Source: Crocinitomix sp. (lineage in GTDB: Bacteria; Bacteroidota; Bacteroidia; Flavobacteriales_D; Crocinitomicaceae). From it: a stretch of DNA of 64,000 bases. Positions 9,342 through 18,641 of the stretch are shown here, in pieces; the first letter of the stretch is position 1; each line of letters starts with the position of its first letter. Made by a program: the position numbers and the translations under genes. The notes under the pieces are model-generated. The model worked only from the letters and a program-made list of their open reading frames with translations, was not told the origin of the DNA and did not search any database. The DNA lies in the NCBI GenBank assembly GCA_013138735.1, contig WTCE01000112.1, positions 1-64,000 on the forward strand, written 5' to 3'.

Positions 9342-9770
9342 ATGATTAGAATACTTTTCTTTTTCCTTTTTTTTATCTCTTACCAATGTAAAGCTGATGG
9401 TTTGAAAGGCTTAGGAGTTGTTGAGGAAGTATTACCGATATTTTTATGGATCTTAATTTCCATACTGGTTCTTATTTTAGCTAAAATATTAGCTTGGAGA
9501 AAAGAGGTTTTAATTGGTCAGGTTCTAACCTACGTCGGTCTACTTTCATTAACCATTTGCTTCATTCAAATTTACATCCATTACGTATTTGTAGAAGGTT
9601 ATAGATTTTCTACGTTCACACGCTTTTTTTACTTTGGGCGGTTTGCTAAGATTAAAGTTTTTACGCTTCTCATTATCATTGTTCTTTTTAGGTTTATATG
9701 GAAACGGATAAGTTTTGATCGAAAGAATTGGAAAGCTAAAAATGATCTTAACAAAGATCAGCCGGCATAA
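9342..9770 (+). CDS. small membrane protein of unknown function
   Basis: 142 residues. A cleavable or anchor-type N-terminal segment (MIRILFFFLFFISY) is followed by three further hydrophobic stretches at about 30-48, 62-84 and 103-120, and a basic, soluble tail (KRISFDRKNWKAKNDLNK). No known domain. It begins 48 bp after surA on the same strand and may be co-transcribed with it; 30 bp later the opposite-strand TPR-SpoIIE gene ends. Function unknown. Confidence 0.65.
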   Translation: MIRILFFFLFFISYQCKADGLKGLGVVEEVLPIFLWILISILVLILAKILAWRKEVLIGQVLTYVGLLSLTICFIQIYIHYVFVEGYRFSTFTRFFYFGRFAKIKVFTLLIIIVLFRFIWKRISFDRKNWKAKNDLNKDQPA

Positions 9771-9799
9771 AAACTATTAATTACTTAGGGGTCGCCTTT

Positions 9800-12139
9800 T
9801 TATATTTGAATACCAATAATACAAACATCATCCACCTGCTCGATCTGTCCTTTCCAATTTTCAAAAGTAATCGCCAAATGCTCTTTTTGAGCTTCAACTG
9901 AAAGGTTTGCTGTATCAAGAATTAGACTTTTAAAAGGACGTGATTTAAACTTCTTTCCTTTTTCACCACCAAACTGATCGATATAGCCATCCGAGAAGAA
10001 ATATAAACGATCGCCTTTAAGTAAAGGAACTTCAATTTGCGTAAAATCCTTCATGAATGAATACAAACCAACGGGCTGTTTATCGCCTTTAAATTCTAAC
10101 AAAGCAAGATCATCCCTAACCAGCGTCCCCTTTTTTTCCAACTCATCATCAGTTAGCAATTCTTTTTTACGAGAAATCCACAAGGGATTATTAGCACCTG
10201 AAAACACGATTTTATCCTCATATAGTGCACCTAGAGAAATATCCATTCCGTCTCTTACTGCTCCTTTTTTGCCTAAAGTCTCTATTACAATTTTACGGGC
10301 ATTGTCTAATATTTCATTTGGTGCTTTCAAACCAAACTCATTCACTGATTGGTTTAAAGCGTTGGAACATACTACGCAAAGCATAGCTCCTGGCACTCCA
10401 TGTCCAGTGCAATCTGCTGCAGCAATATAATTAACGCCATTAATATGTTCAAACCAATAAAAATCACCACTAATAACGTCTTTCGGTTTATACAAAATAA
10501 AATGCGATCCTAAATACTCTCCTATTTCCTCTAATGATGGTAAAATAGCCGATTGCAAATACTTGGCGTAGTGAATACTATCGCGCATATCCTTATGGGT
10601 TGCCGCTAATTCTCTATGTTGCAAATCAATCGCCGATTTTTGCGCATCAATTTCATCTTTTTGCCTGCGTGTTAACTTTAAACGATTGAATAGGATAACT
10701 AAAAATCCTACCACCAACAAAAGGCCAACTGAGATGGCATAAATCAATATTTTTTGCTGTTGTTCCTTCTCTTTCTCAACAAGTAAGGCCGCATCTGTCC
10801 TTGCTTTTTCTAATAATTTCTGTTTTTCATTTTCAACATCATCTAGCGCCTTTTGTTTTTCATAGCTGTACTTATACTCCTGGTTAATAATTTCCATTTG
10901 ATTTTCTTCACGATTAATGCTATCGCGTGTGTTAATAAACACCTCATGCATTATTAACGCTTGAGAATTATTTCCTATCTTCTTATTCCATACGTAAAGC
11001 ATCTCCGAAGCATCTCTTACTAAGTTAAGAACACCTATTTCCGTTCCCAATTCAAGACTCTTTTGCGCCAAATTGATTGCTTTTTTATACTCGCCGGTCC
11101 CTGCATAGGACTTAGCTACATTTACATAAATTGAACTGACATTATAATCATTTTCCAATTCTTGTCCAATTGCTAAAGCCTCTTCTAAATATGACCGAGA
11201 CTCAACATACCGTGCTTGCATAATATAGTTCTCACCAATCCCATTCAAAGCTTCCATCATTCGGACTTTATCTTGGATTTGTCGACTCAAAAGTAAGGCC
11301 TCTTCATAATATTTTAAGGATAATTCAATACTGTCCATTAAAAAATAAACACCCCCAATATTGCCTTTTATAACTGCCTGACCGTTTAGGTTCTCTTGCT
11401 CCACTCTCATTTGATAACCTCGCTCAAAATAATCCAAGGCTTTATCATACTTACCAAAATCGGTGTAAACAACTCCGATATTGTTGAGACCAGAGGCTAC
11501 GCCTTCTGTGTATCCCATGCGCTCATCAATGGTCATACATTGGGTGAAATATGTGATGGCCTGATCATAATTTCCCATGTTCGCAGAAATTATCGCAATA
11601 TTAGACAAACTATTTGCCCATCCATTCGAGTCTTTGGCTGCTTTAAATAATTCAATACTTTGTTCGTAATTATTAAGTGACTTTGCATAATCACCAATTT
11701 CTGCATGCAGCAATCCCTCATTATTTAGCAAGGCCGCCAGTTTTACGTCCTCCTCTAATTCAATGTACAAAGCTTTACTAATTTCGAAATAATCAAGTGC
11801 TTTTTTATATTCAAAATTGTAACGATAAAGATCACCTAAATCAAAAATGCAGTCTGCTTTTTTTTTCTTAAAAAATTTCGCTTCTTTTTTACTCAAATTA
11901 CGTTTTAAATTCACGTCACAAATTGAATCAAGGCTGTTTAACAGCTGTTTTTCCAATTCAAAATCAAGTCCTTCAATTAATGTCGCCCAGTCTGCGTAGG
12001 CATTGATTTTAGAGGAGTCGGGCTGATTTGAAACTAGCGTGTTTTTATAAGAAACCACTAACAATGAATCCTCAACTGACAGTTGGCCAATTGAAAATTG
12101 TGAGAATAAAAGATATAGAAATAGGCTTAAAAATCTCAT
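9800..12139 (-). CDS. TPR sensor with SpoIIE/PP2C serine phosphatase domain
   Basis: 779 residues. Signal peptide MRFLSLFLYLLFSQFSIG, six to eight TPR units (about 95-400, e.g. YKKALDYFEISKALY and YDKALDYFERGYQMR), a coiled coil (about 410-462), one transmembrane helix (463-486), a second coiled coil (490-520) and a cytoplasmic SpoIIE-type PP2C phosphatase (about 545-779). Metal-binding motifs of the phosphatase are present: DVISGDFYW (554-562), AADCTGHGVPGAM (574-586) and FFSDGYIDQFGG. It is a one-protein signal transducer: periplasmic TPRs outside, phosphatase inside. The substrate, perhaps an anti-sigma antagonist, is not encoded nearby. Confidence 0.93.
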   Translation of the reverse strand: MRFLSLFLYLLFSQFSIGQLSVEDSLLVVSYKNTLVSNQPDSSKINAYADWATLIEGLDFELEKQLLNSLDSICDVNLKRNLSKKEAKFFKKKKADCIFDLGDLYRYNFEYKKALDYFEISKALYIELEEDVKLAALLNNEGLLHAEIGDYAKSLNNYEQSIELFKAAKDSNGWANSLSNIAIISANMGNYDQAITYFTQCMTIDERMGYTEGVASGLNNIGVVYTDFGKYDKALDYFERGYQMRVEQENLNGQAVIKGNIGGVYFLMDSIELSLKYYEEALLLSRQIQDKVRMMEALNGIGENYIMQARYVESRSYLEEALAIGQELENDYNVSSIYVNVAKSYAGTGEYKKAINLAQKSLELGTEIGVLNLVRDASEMLYVWNKKIGNNSQALIMHEVFINTRDSINREENQMEIINQEYKYSYEKQKALDDVENEKQKLLEKARTDAALLVEKEKEQQQKILIYAISVGLLLVVGFLVILFNRLKLTRRQKDEIDAQKSAIDLQHRELAATHKDMRDSIHYAKYLQSAILPSLEEIGEYLGSHFILYKPKDVISGDFYWFEHINGVNYIAAADCTGHGVPGAMLCVVCSNALNQSVNEFGLKAPNEILDNARKIVIETLGKKGAVRDGMDISLGALYEDKIVFSGANNPLWISRKKELLTDDELEKKGTLVRDDLALLEFKGDKQPVGLYSFMKDFTQIEVPLLKGDRLYFFSDGYIDQFGGEKGKKFKSRPFKSLILDTANLSVEAQKEHLAITFENWKGQIEQVDDVCIIGIQI

Positions 12140-12236
12140 TTCATATAGGTTATGAATTCAAGATACACTAATAATCAAATATGCCTCTTTAAAAAATGAA
12201 AAAAACTATTTATTGAATCGTATTTTAGAGTGAACT

Positions 12237-12677
12237 TTATTTTGGTTCCCCCTCGGCAAACATTTTAAAGTCATTTAGATTCTTTAAGGTTTGTTTTTTA
12301 AAAGCATTGGGCATAAAAAATGAAACTAGCCTCATTAACCCCTTCATTTGGAAGTCTTGCTCGCTCGTGTATCGTGTTCGTCCTTCGGCAATCACCTCAA
12401 ATCTGTTATTTGCAATATTAAAAACACCCTTAGCTTCATAAGTCATCTTCATATTGTCGGGTAAATTATTTTCGGTAATGGTTTCCAACAAAACCATCTC
12501 TCTATTTTTTAATTTGAACGTAATTTCTGATTTGGCCCCCGTTTCCCCTTGTGATCCACTCAATTGATCCCAACTTTCAATGCCTTCCATCCATTTAAAA
12601 ACGTTTTCTTCGTCGTCAAAAAGTTCGACAACTCGATCTCTCGGAAGATCTATTTCAATGTCAACACAATACTTCAT
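12237..12677 (-). CDS. SRPBCC (START/Bet v1-like) family protein
   Basis: 146 residues with the polyketide cyclase/SRPBCC opening (YCVDIEIDLPRDRVVELFDD, then ENVFKWMEGI), a central beta region and the long C-terminal helix (FMPNAFKKQTLKNLNDFKMF). The fold holds a hydrophobic ligand; neither ligand nor reaction can be told from sequence. No signal peptide, so cytoplasmic. It ends 97 bp downstream of the phosphatase gene start on the same strand and starts 28 bp behind the lipoprotein gene at 12706, so co-transcription with the lipoprotein is likely. Confidence 0.8.
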   Translation of the reverse strand: MKYCVDIEIDLPRDRVVELFDDEENVFKWMEGIESWDQLSGSQGETGAKSEITFKLKNREMVLLETITENNLPDNMKMTYEAKGVFNIANNRFEVIAEGRTRYTSEQDFQMKGLMRLVSFFMPNAFKKQTLKNLNDFKMFAEGEPK

Positions 12678-12705
12678 AACTACTACTTCACTTCCTTTTA
12701 AATTA

Positions 12706-13131
12706 CTAAAATCCTTCCCTCCATCTTATTGACTCATAATTTGTCAATGCTCTTAGTTTAGGTGATTTTCCTTGGGCAAAAACCATGTTTAAATAATGAT
12801 GCGAATATGTAATTGGTTCTAGTTTTATCAAATCATTTCCTTTTTTCAAATACACTTCATTTATGACAGATTTTTCTGTGACTGATCCATATACCAAAAA
12901 TAACGTATCCCCAATTTGCTCATAGGAACCGCCAATTACATTGCCATAATCATCTGCCATTAACGAATCTTGCACATTGAAATAAACATACTCAATAAAT
13001 GTGCCATTTGATTTTATTTGCAATTCCGTATAGGTTTCATTTTCCGACTCATTAAAGAAAAACGAAGTTGATTGACATGAAATCATGAAAATCAACAAGA
13101 AGAATACGCCAAAAACGTGAATTTTTTTCAT
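12706..13131 (-). CDS. lipoprotein of unknown function
   Basis: 141 residues from ATG 13131 (a TTG at 13137 adds two residues). Signal MKKIHVFGVFFLLIFMISC with lipobox MISC. The mature part is beta-rich (YTELQIKSNGTFIEYVYF; GGSYEQIGDTLFLVYGS), the pattern of short Bacteroidetes lipocalin-like lipoproteins whose strands carry a substrate-independent G-x-Y-x-x-x-GDTL motif. No enzyme motif. Function unknown. Upstream, 13140-13375 (236 bp) shows nothing I can name. Confidence 0.7.
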   Translation of the reverse strand: MKKIHVFGVFFLLIFMISCQSTSFFFNESENETYTELQIKSNGTFIEYVYFNVQDSLMADDYGNVIGGSYEQIGDTLFLVYGSVTEKSVINEVYLKKGNDLIKLEPITYSHHYLNMVFAQGKSPKLRALTNYESIRWREGF

Positions 13132-13375
13132 AAGCAATTTATTAAACTAAAGTTGTGGGAGAATTACATTTAGATTTACTACAAGATATGAATTTTTTTC
13201 ACGAATTGACGCGATAATTAAGATGTGGGATTTCACTGTTTTCAATGGCCCTCTTATCCCGTTGAATTTGAGTGATATAGTAACGTGTTTTAAGTCCTAT
13301 TATATCAAGTCTGTGAGAATTGAGCTTAATTCATTGGATATATACATATAGTTGAATACTGCTTGTATTTTATCC

Positions 13376-13936
13376 CTAATATTTATAGCCTTCTATCTCT
13401 TCGTCGGAACTTTCTACTCCTAATGACAAGACAATGCGATTTACAAAATTAAAATAGCTTATCACAAGCGTGGCATCCAAAATAGCACTATCACTTAATC
13501 CTGCAACCTTCAAAGGTTCTGTTAAGTTCTCATTATTGGCTTTACCAGGATCAATCGTCACTATTTTAGCATAGCGACACAAGGCTAATTCCTGCTCGTC
13601 AATATCTGCCAATTCAAAATCTGTTTTCAACTGGGTTAATTTATTTTCAGCCTTCCAATAATGATTCAAAGCACTAGCATGATGCAATTGACAATATTCA
13701 CAGTTATTACTTATTGAAACAATTACGGCTAACATCTCTCTCTTGGCGCGTGACAATTCTGACCTTGAAAACATAATTTCCATGTACAGTTCAATGTGCT
13801 TTACAATACTTTCTGGTCGTAAACTTTGAATGGTATGCACCCCTGCAAGTTTTCCACGTTTCGCTATTAAATCGTCATAGATCTCGTGCAGCCTACCCGT
13901 AGAACCTTCGTAATCAATTACTTCAATATTTGCCAT
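13376..13936 (-). CDS. carboxymuconolactone decarboxylase / AhpD-like peroxidase-related enzyme
   Basis: 186 residues. The AhpD-fold core carries the redox motif C79-E-Y-C82 followed by L-H-H (His85/His86), as in the peroxidase-related subfamily of the carboxymuconolactone decarboxylase superfamily; the preceding SRAKREMLAVIVSISNN helix is typical. Likely a thiol-based peroxidase or disulfide reductase in the cytoplasm; the reducing partner is unknown. It stands alone, with the aldo/keto reductase divergent 343 bp away. Confidence 0.88.
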   Translation of the reverse strand: MANIEVIDYEGSTGRLHEIYDDLIAKRGKLAGVHTIQSLRPESIVKHIELYMEIMFSRSELSRAKREMLAVIVSISNNCEYCQLHHASALNHYWKAENKLTQLKTDFELADIDEQELALCRYAKIVTIDPGKANNENLTEPLKVAGLSDSAILDATLVISYFNFVNRIVLSLGVESSDEEIEGYKY

Positions 13937-13986
13937 GCTGCTTTTTACCTATTGGACGTTTCTTATTGGGCTTCCTTTCGTTAGCC

Positions 13987-14050
13987 GTACAGAAAAACAC
14001 GATTTTCTTAAGAATAAGGACATTTAAAAACGCTTTCTAGATTTCTGTAC
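13987..14050. repeat. 9-bp inverted repeat GTACAGAAA / TTTCTGTAC
   Basis: Perfect 9-bp arms at 13987-13995 and 14042-14050, 46 bp apart, in the intergenic region 13937-14279. Next to it a segment with TCCCGAT and AATCG resembles degenerate interspersed palindromes of Bacteroidetes. Could be the relic of a small repeat element. Confidence 0.35.
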
Positions 14051-14160
14051 ATGCTTTTTTGTAGGGACGGTGATCCCGATAGAAATAGGAATCGTGTTCC
14101 ATTCTAAATCCAGTATATTCTATCTAAATATTGATTTAAATGAAATTAAGTTCCTTCGCT

Positions 14161-14200
14161 AAGAGCCTCACTAGAGGTTTCGACCGCCGGTGAAAGCTTT
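14161..14200 (+). other. compact GC-rich structured element before the aldo/keto reductase
   Basis: A GC-rich 40-nt island in AT-rich intergenic DNA. It can form hairpin CCTC-ACTA-GAGG (14166-14177) and hairpin TTTC(G)ACC-GCC-GGTGAAA (14178-14195), enclosed by an imperfect outer stem AAGAGC/GCTTTT. This would make a small three-way junction 80 nt before ATG 14280. I match it to no known riboswitch; it may be a REP-like relic. The rest of 13937-14279 holds only the 9-bp inverted repeat. Confidence 0.3.
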
Positions 14201-14279
14201 TGAAAACGTAAAAAATAATGATTAAATAGTTCTGTAAATTATCCGATTCATAGTATCTTGTACAGCATTAAACAAGCTT

Positions 14280-15275
14280 ATGGAATATAGAAATTTAGGG
14301 AAATCAGGATTACAATTAAGTGAATTATCTTTAGGTAGTTGGCTCACATTTGGGAAACAAATTGGTAACAATATTGCGAAAGACTTAATGTATTTGGCTT
14401 ATGACAATGGCGTTAACTTTTTTGACAACGCTGAAATTTATGCCAATGGAGAATCTGAAATTGTAATGGGAGAAATCTTAAAAAATTCTGGTTGGGATCG
14501 CGATAGCTATGTTGTTTCTAGCAAAGTGTTTTTTGGAACTCGTGGTTTAGTTGATTCAAGACCCACGCAAAAAGGATTGAATCGCAAACATATAACAGAA
14601 GCATGTACAGCAGCATTAAAGCGCTTGCAAGTTGATTATTTGGATTTATTCTTTTGTCACCGCCCAGATAAAACTACGCCAATTGAAGAAACGGTTTGGA
14701 CCATGCACAACTTAATTACGCAGGGGAAAATTTTGTATTGGGGCACGTCTGAGTGGAGTGCGCAAGAATATATGGAAGCCCACATGGTTGCCAAACAATA
14801 TAATTTGATTGGACCAACTATGGAGCAGCCGCAATACAATATGCTGCACCGTGATAAATTTGAGGTTGAATTTGATCAATTATATAAAACAGTAGGCATG
14901 GGAACTACAATTTGGTCGCCATTAGCATCAGGTGTTTTAACGGGGAAATATAATTCAGATAACATTCCAACAGATACGCGATTAGGAATTGAAGGCTTAG
15001 AATGGTTGAAGGAAAAAACGGTAACGGATCAAAACTTGAGTAAGATTGGCGCCTTGCAAAACTTAGCATCTGATCTTGAAATTTCTATGCCAGTTTTAGC
15101 AATAGCTTGGTGTTTAAAGAATAAAAATGTAAGCACAGTGATGTTGGGCGCCTCTAAAGTTGCGCAATTAGAAGAAACATTAAAAGCTGGAGAATCAGTA
15201 CATTTATTAACGGATGAAGTGATGCTGAAGATTGATGAATTGTTGGGGAATGTTCCTGCAAGGCCTAATTTTTAG
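14280..15275 (+). CDS. aldo/keto reductase, Kv-beta-like
   Basis: 331 residues, an NADPH-dependent TIM-barrel reductase. The catalytic tetrad is complete: Asp49 and Tyr54 (FFDNAEIYANGESE), Lys82 (VVSSKVF) and His127 (DLFFCHRPD). The opening MEYRNLGKSGLQLSELSLG, the SRPTQKGLNRKHI segment and WSPLASGVLTGKY place it with the potassium channel beta-subunit-like / YghZ group that reduces aldehydes or methylglyoxal. Physiological substrate unknown. A TATCTTGT box, one or two mismatches from TAnnTTTG, lies about 20 nt upstream. Confidence 0.93.
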   Translation: MEYRNLGKSGLQLSELSLGSWLTFGKQIGNNIAKDLMYLAYDNGVNFFDNAEIYANGESEIVMGEILKNSGWDRDSYVVSSKVFFGTRGLVDSRPTQKGLNRKHITEACTAALKRLQVDYLDLFFCHRPDKTTPIEETVWTMHNLITQGKILYWGTSEWSAQEYMEAHMVAKQYNLIGPTMEQPQYNMLHRDKFEVEFDQLYKTVGMGTTIWSPLASGVLTGKYNSDNIPTDTRLGIEGLEWLKEKTVTDQNLSKIGALQNLASDLEISMPVLAIAWCLKNKNVSTVMLGASKVAQLEETLKAGESVHLLTDEVMLKIDELLGNVPARPNF

Positions 15276-15837
15276 AGTGTTGCTTTTTTCTAGAATCACT
15301 TTTTGTACCTTAATTGTTCTTATTTCTTGTTCGGATGAAATAGAGCTTGACCCTATTGTTCAGAATGATGCTCATATTATGACAGAGGTCGTCGATTCAG
15401 GCAATCCCTATGATCTACTTTATGCGGATTTAATTGAGGAGCGCGAAATTGAACGGATTTATGAAGAACAAGAACATCTGAATAAAAACATAATAAATTT
15501 TGCAACATGGAAATCACAGGTTTCGCGCATTGACTTTGATGTTTACGAGGAGAATTACTTAAATAAAGCACAGTCGATATTTAATTCGTTTAGTGATCAA
15601 CTGCATGTAATTTCTGAAAGTCGCGATTCATTTTATAATGAAAATCCAATTATCCTAAGGTTCGACAGTGCTTATTTTCATATTGCATATCCAGTAATGA
15701 ACGCGGAAAGAACATACGCTATAGTTGATATTGATTATAGCTGCGGATACTATTGCTCTTATAGTGAACTTAGCATTTATCGCAAAGTAAATGGAAAATG
15801 GACTTTAGATCGAATTATACGGCGAAGTGAATCGTGA
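15250..15837 (+). CDS. lipoprotein of unknown function
   Basis: 195 residues from ATG 15250. The signal runs to lipobox LISC (about residue 27). Other possible starts are ATG 15232/15235 (longer) and GTG 15278, which would avoid the 26-bp overlap with the aldo/keto reductase and still give an 18-residue signal. The mature part is acidic and helical in its first half (YADLIEEREIERIYEEQEH), then beta-rich with a CGYYCSY motif that could form a disulfide. No family recognised. Confidence 0.65.
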   Translation: MFLQGLIFRVLLFSRITFCTLIVLISCSDEIELDPIVQNDAHIMTEVVDSGNPYDLLYADLIEEREIERIYEEQEHLNKNIINFATWKSQVSRIDFDVYEENYLNKAQSIFNSFSDQLHVISESRDSFYNENPIILRFDSAYFHIAYPVMNAERTYAIVDIDYSCGYYCSYSELSIYRKVNGKWTLDRIIRRSES

Positions 15838-15866
15838 TATTTGATGAAGGACTTTAAGTAGCTTTT

Positions 15867-17684
15867 TTATTTATTTAGAAAACCAATATCATCAACGAAG
15901 AAATTTCCTTCTGCCGTTCTAATATTTATGAGTGTTCCACAATACGGAATCAAATCTACCTGAAAATAAGAAGCGTTTATTTCGCCAGATATTGTCTTTA
16001 TACTGCAATCTGTTAAAGTTGAATCAAAGAAATCTAAATTTCCACACGTGGTATTCAACGGATGACCAGACGCATATTGAACAGCATAATTCTGGAACTG
16101 AAAGGATTCTAAACTGACCAATTCAGCAGGTGTATAGAGATAAGTCAATGAATCTTCTGTATTAAAATGATATTCAATTGCCACGACCTGACTTTCTATC
16201 ACTTGGTCATTACTATCTATGGCTTGTACTTTATCTCCTAATCGAATTTGATCAATTCTAAGCGCTTGATTATTGGATATGTTCACTTTGGCAGATTCAG
16301 GAAAACAATATTCATGATATTCCAAATTCGGATAATTCCTTTTCAGCAGTGGTAAATCCGTTTCATTCGAATAATGTACGCCTAAATAGGAGAGGTTGTG
16401 TGGACAGTTTAAAAAATCATATTGCTTAGCATATCCATAAATAACAAGACTGTCAATATTGCCCAATTTAAAATTCTCACAATTTAAATCAATGGTGTCG
16501 CATATAATGGTTAAAGACTTGAGTTCACTAATAGCTGAATCAAAAACGGCTTCACCTTCAAATCCGTCGAGGTCTAGCGTTAATTCATTAAAATACTTAC
16601 TCGATTTAGTCATTAAAGCTAGTTCATTGCTGGCATGCACATCAAAAAAAGCCGAATTTACAGTCTTAAAATCATGTTTACGAATGGGAATATTTGACCT
16701 GAGTTTGAGAATTGAATCTGATCCGGTAAGCAAGTCTACATATTTTAGTGAAGAACCTGCATGAATGGAAATACTCATGTTTTCAGGAACAAAAAACTTA
16801 ATCTTTGCGTCATTTGATTGAATCTCAATTTCATTGAGATTTGAAAATTCAGACCAATTGAGATCGCCAAACTGCTCAGGGTTTCCAACGAGTTTATTAA
16901 TGACTTGCTTGTCGATAAAACTGAAAGAATCATTCAAGTTAACTTCAAAGCTTTGTCTATAATTTACAGACCATATCACTGGCCTAATCTCCTTAAAAAG
17001 ATTCATGTTATACCCATCAAAATCTCCTTTATTTTCAAGCGTCCAAGAGCCCTTTAGATGTTTTACTAATTTAATACGATCAAAATAGTAAGGAAAACCT
17101 TCTTTCGATTTTTTTTGCGGTGGATGGACGACGTTAAACTGTTGATCAATATAGACAGAATGCTTTTTTTTATCTTGATCAAATTTTTCCCAAATACCAT
17201 TTATCATCATTGAATCGGGTAATTCTGATAAGTTTGAAATGACCTCTCCAGGGTTTACCAATTGAAAGTCTACACCGTCTAGCGAATAATATATCGCCTG
17301 CATTAACATCATTCCACGATCATAGAAAATAGTATGATTCTCAATAGTTGGATGTAAGGCCTCACTGTATGTTTTATAAGTTTCAATATGAACCTCAGAA
17401 CGCGGCGTATCCATCTTACCAATTGGACGGTAAAATATAAGGCTGTCCGAAAAAGCTTCATATTGAATACCTCTAACTTTCCAATTATTTGGATAGCCTT
17501 TTGAAGAAACATATACAAAACTACAAACACTATCGTTTGTCATAGAAATTTGCAGACGTGTTCCTTGCTCATCATACCACGTTCCAATTTCCTGATCTTG
17601 CCCCCAAACTTGTGCATACACCTGAGCACTCACAAATAAAACAGTAAGACTTAAACAAATTTTACTAAAAGTGACTTTGCGCAT
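15867..17684 (-). CDS. large secreted protein with a Hint-like C-terminal domain
   Basis: 605 residues with signal peptide MRKVTFSKICLSLTVLFVSAQVYAQ. Residues 30-450 are beta-rich and unfamiliar. From Cys460 the sequence follows the Hint (hedgehog/intein) pattern: CFPESAKVNI, then RIDQIRLGDKVQA (GD at 483-484), a GHPL motif at 540-543 in the position of the intein/Hint block with TxxHP, and a terminal N-F-F-V-D-D-I-G-F-L-N-K that resembles the usual FFVxxxGxLVHN end. The catalytic His of that last block is missing, so self-cleavage may be lost or altered. The protein stands alone. The Hint call is by eye. Confidence 0.7.
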   Translation of the reverse strand: MRKVTFSKICLSLTVLFVSAQVYAQVWGQDQEIGTWYDEQGTRLQISMTNDSVCSFVYVSSKGYPNNWKVRGIQYEAFSDSLIFYRPIGKMDTPRSEVHIETYKTYSEALHPTIENHTIFYDRGMMLMQAIYYSLDGVDFQLVNPGEVISNLSELPDSMMINGIWEKFDQDKKKHSVYIDQQFNVVHPPQKKSKEGFPYYFDRIKLVKHLKGSWTLENKGDFDGYNMNLFKEIRPVIWSVNYRQSFEVNLNDSFSFIDKQVINKLVGNPEQFGDLNWSEFSNLNEIEIQSNDAKIKFFVPENMSISIHAGSSLKYVDLLTGSDSILKLRSNIPIRKHDFKTVNSAFFDVHASNELALMTKSSKYFNELTLDLDGFEGEAVFDSAISELKSLTIICDTIDLNCENFKLGNIDSLVIYGYAKQYDFLNCPHNLSYLGVHYSNETDLPLLKRNYPNLEYHEYCFPESAKVNISNNQALRIDQIRLGDKVQAIDSNDQVIESQVVAIEYHFNTEDSLTYLYTPAELVSLESFQFQNYAVQYASGHPLNTTCGNLDFFDSTLTDCSIKTISGEINASYFQVDLIPYCGTLINIRTAEGNFFVDDIGFLNK

Positions 17685-17736
17685 AGGTGCCCAAATAATA
17701 CAAAATTAAAAAGTAGTTACACCTTGGATGAGTTGA

Positions 17737-18639
17737 TCATTTATTTGCTTGGTCATATTGCGTAAGCTCTTCTGTAAACTCAATCTTTTGTTTGGACGAA
17801 TTCCGTATCCGTTGAAAGATCAACACGGCAAAGAAAATAATCCCCGACACCATGACCATAGAACCAGTAATACTAACGTTTAGCCAAACTGCGAGATAAT
17901 AGCCAGAAATAACGGCCGAAATTCCAAAAAGGCAAGTGAACAAAAGCATTTCACGCAGTTTAGTAGAAACCAACTGTGCCGTTGCAGGTGGAATAATCAA
18001 GAAGCCAACCACCAACACCGCTCCAACAACCTCAAAAGCAACAACTGTTGTTAATGAGACCAATGTCATTAGTGCATAGTGCCATTTCCCTGTGTTGATA
18101 CCTAAAGAACGCGCATAATCAATGTTAAAGGCTAACAATTTAAATCCTTTAAATCCAAAAAACAAACTCAAACCTATAATTGCGAAAGCAATGATTTCAA
18201 CATAAAAGGCACGTGGACCTAAATATAAGTTATCGTCTACAATTATTTTATCCATATGGATGGTTGCGATATCTCCGTAAAGCACGCATTCCATATCAAT
18301 ATCAACATTGCCCTGCATCCATGAAGAAATCATAATCATTCCTACTGCAAAAAGTAACGTATAGGTAATTCCGATAGATGCGTCTCCTTGAATCTTCGCT
18401 TTACGAGATAAAAAATCAATCAAAAAGGCAGCCAAAACACCTGTTAAGGTTGCACCTAATAATAAAAGTCCAGAGGTTTTATCGCCACTAAAATAATAGG
18501 CCACTACAATTCCGGGAAGCACGGCATGCGAAATAGCATCTCCGACCATTGCCATTTTTCGCAAGAGTAAAAAGCAACCGAGTAAGCCAGCGTTTATGGC
18601 TACAATTGATGCGGTTAATATGATCCAAAAGTCGCTCAT
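17737..18639 (-). CDS. metal (Zn/Mn) ABC transporter permease, ABC-3 family
   Basis: 300 residues with eight or so hydrophobic helices. ABC-3 family features: MAMVGDAISHAVLPGIV near the N-terminus, QGDASIGITYTLLFAVG, and VVGFLIIPPATAQLVS. It forms the inner-membrane channel for a divalent metal with the ATPase at 20045 and the fused permease at 18642, from which it is separated by 2 bp. Last gene of the six-gene metal operon. Zn versus Mn cannot be told from the permease. Confidence 0.93.
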   Translation of the reverse strand: MSDFWIILTASIVAINAGLLGCFLLLRKMAMVGDAISHAVLPGIVVAYYFSGDKTSGLLLLGATLTGVLAAFLIDFLSRKAKIQGDASIGITYTLLFAVGMIMISSWMQGNVDIDMECVLYGDIATIHMDKIIVDDNLYLGPRAFYVEIIAFAIIGLSLFFGFKGFKLLAFNIDYARSLGINTGKWHYALMTLVSLTTVVAFEVVGAVLVVGFLIIPPATAQLVSTKLREMLLFTCLFGISAVISGYYLAVWLNVSITGSMVMVSGIIFFAVLIFQRIRNSSKQKIEFTEELTQYDQANK

Positions 18640-18641
18640 GG

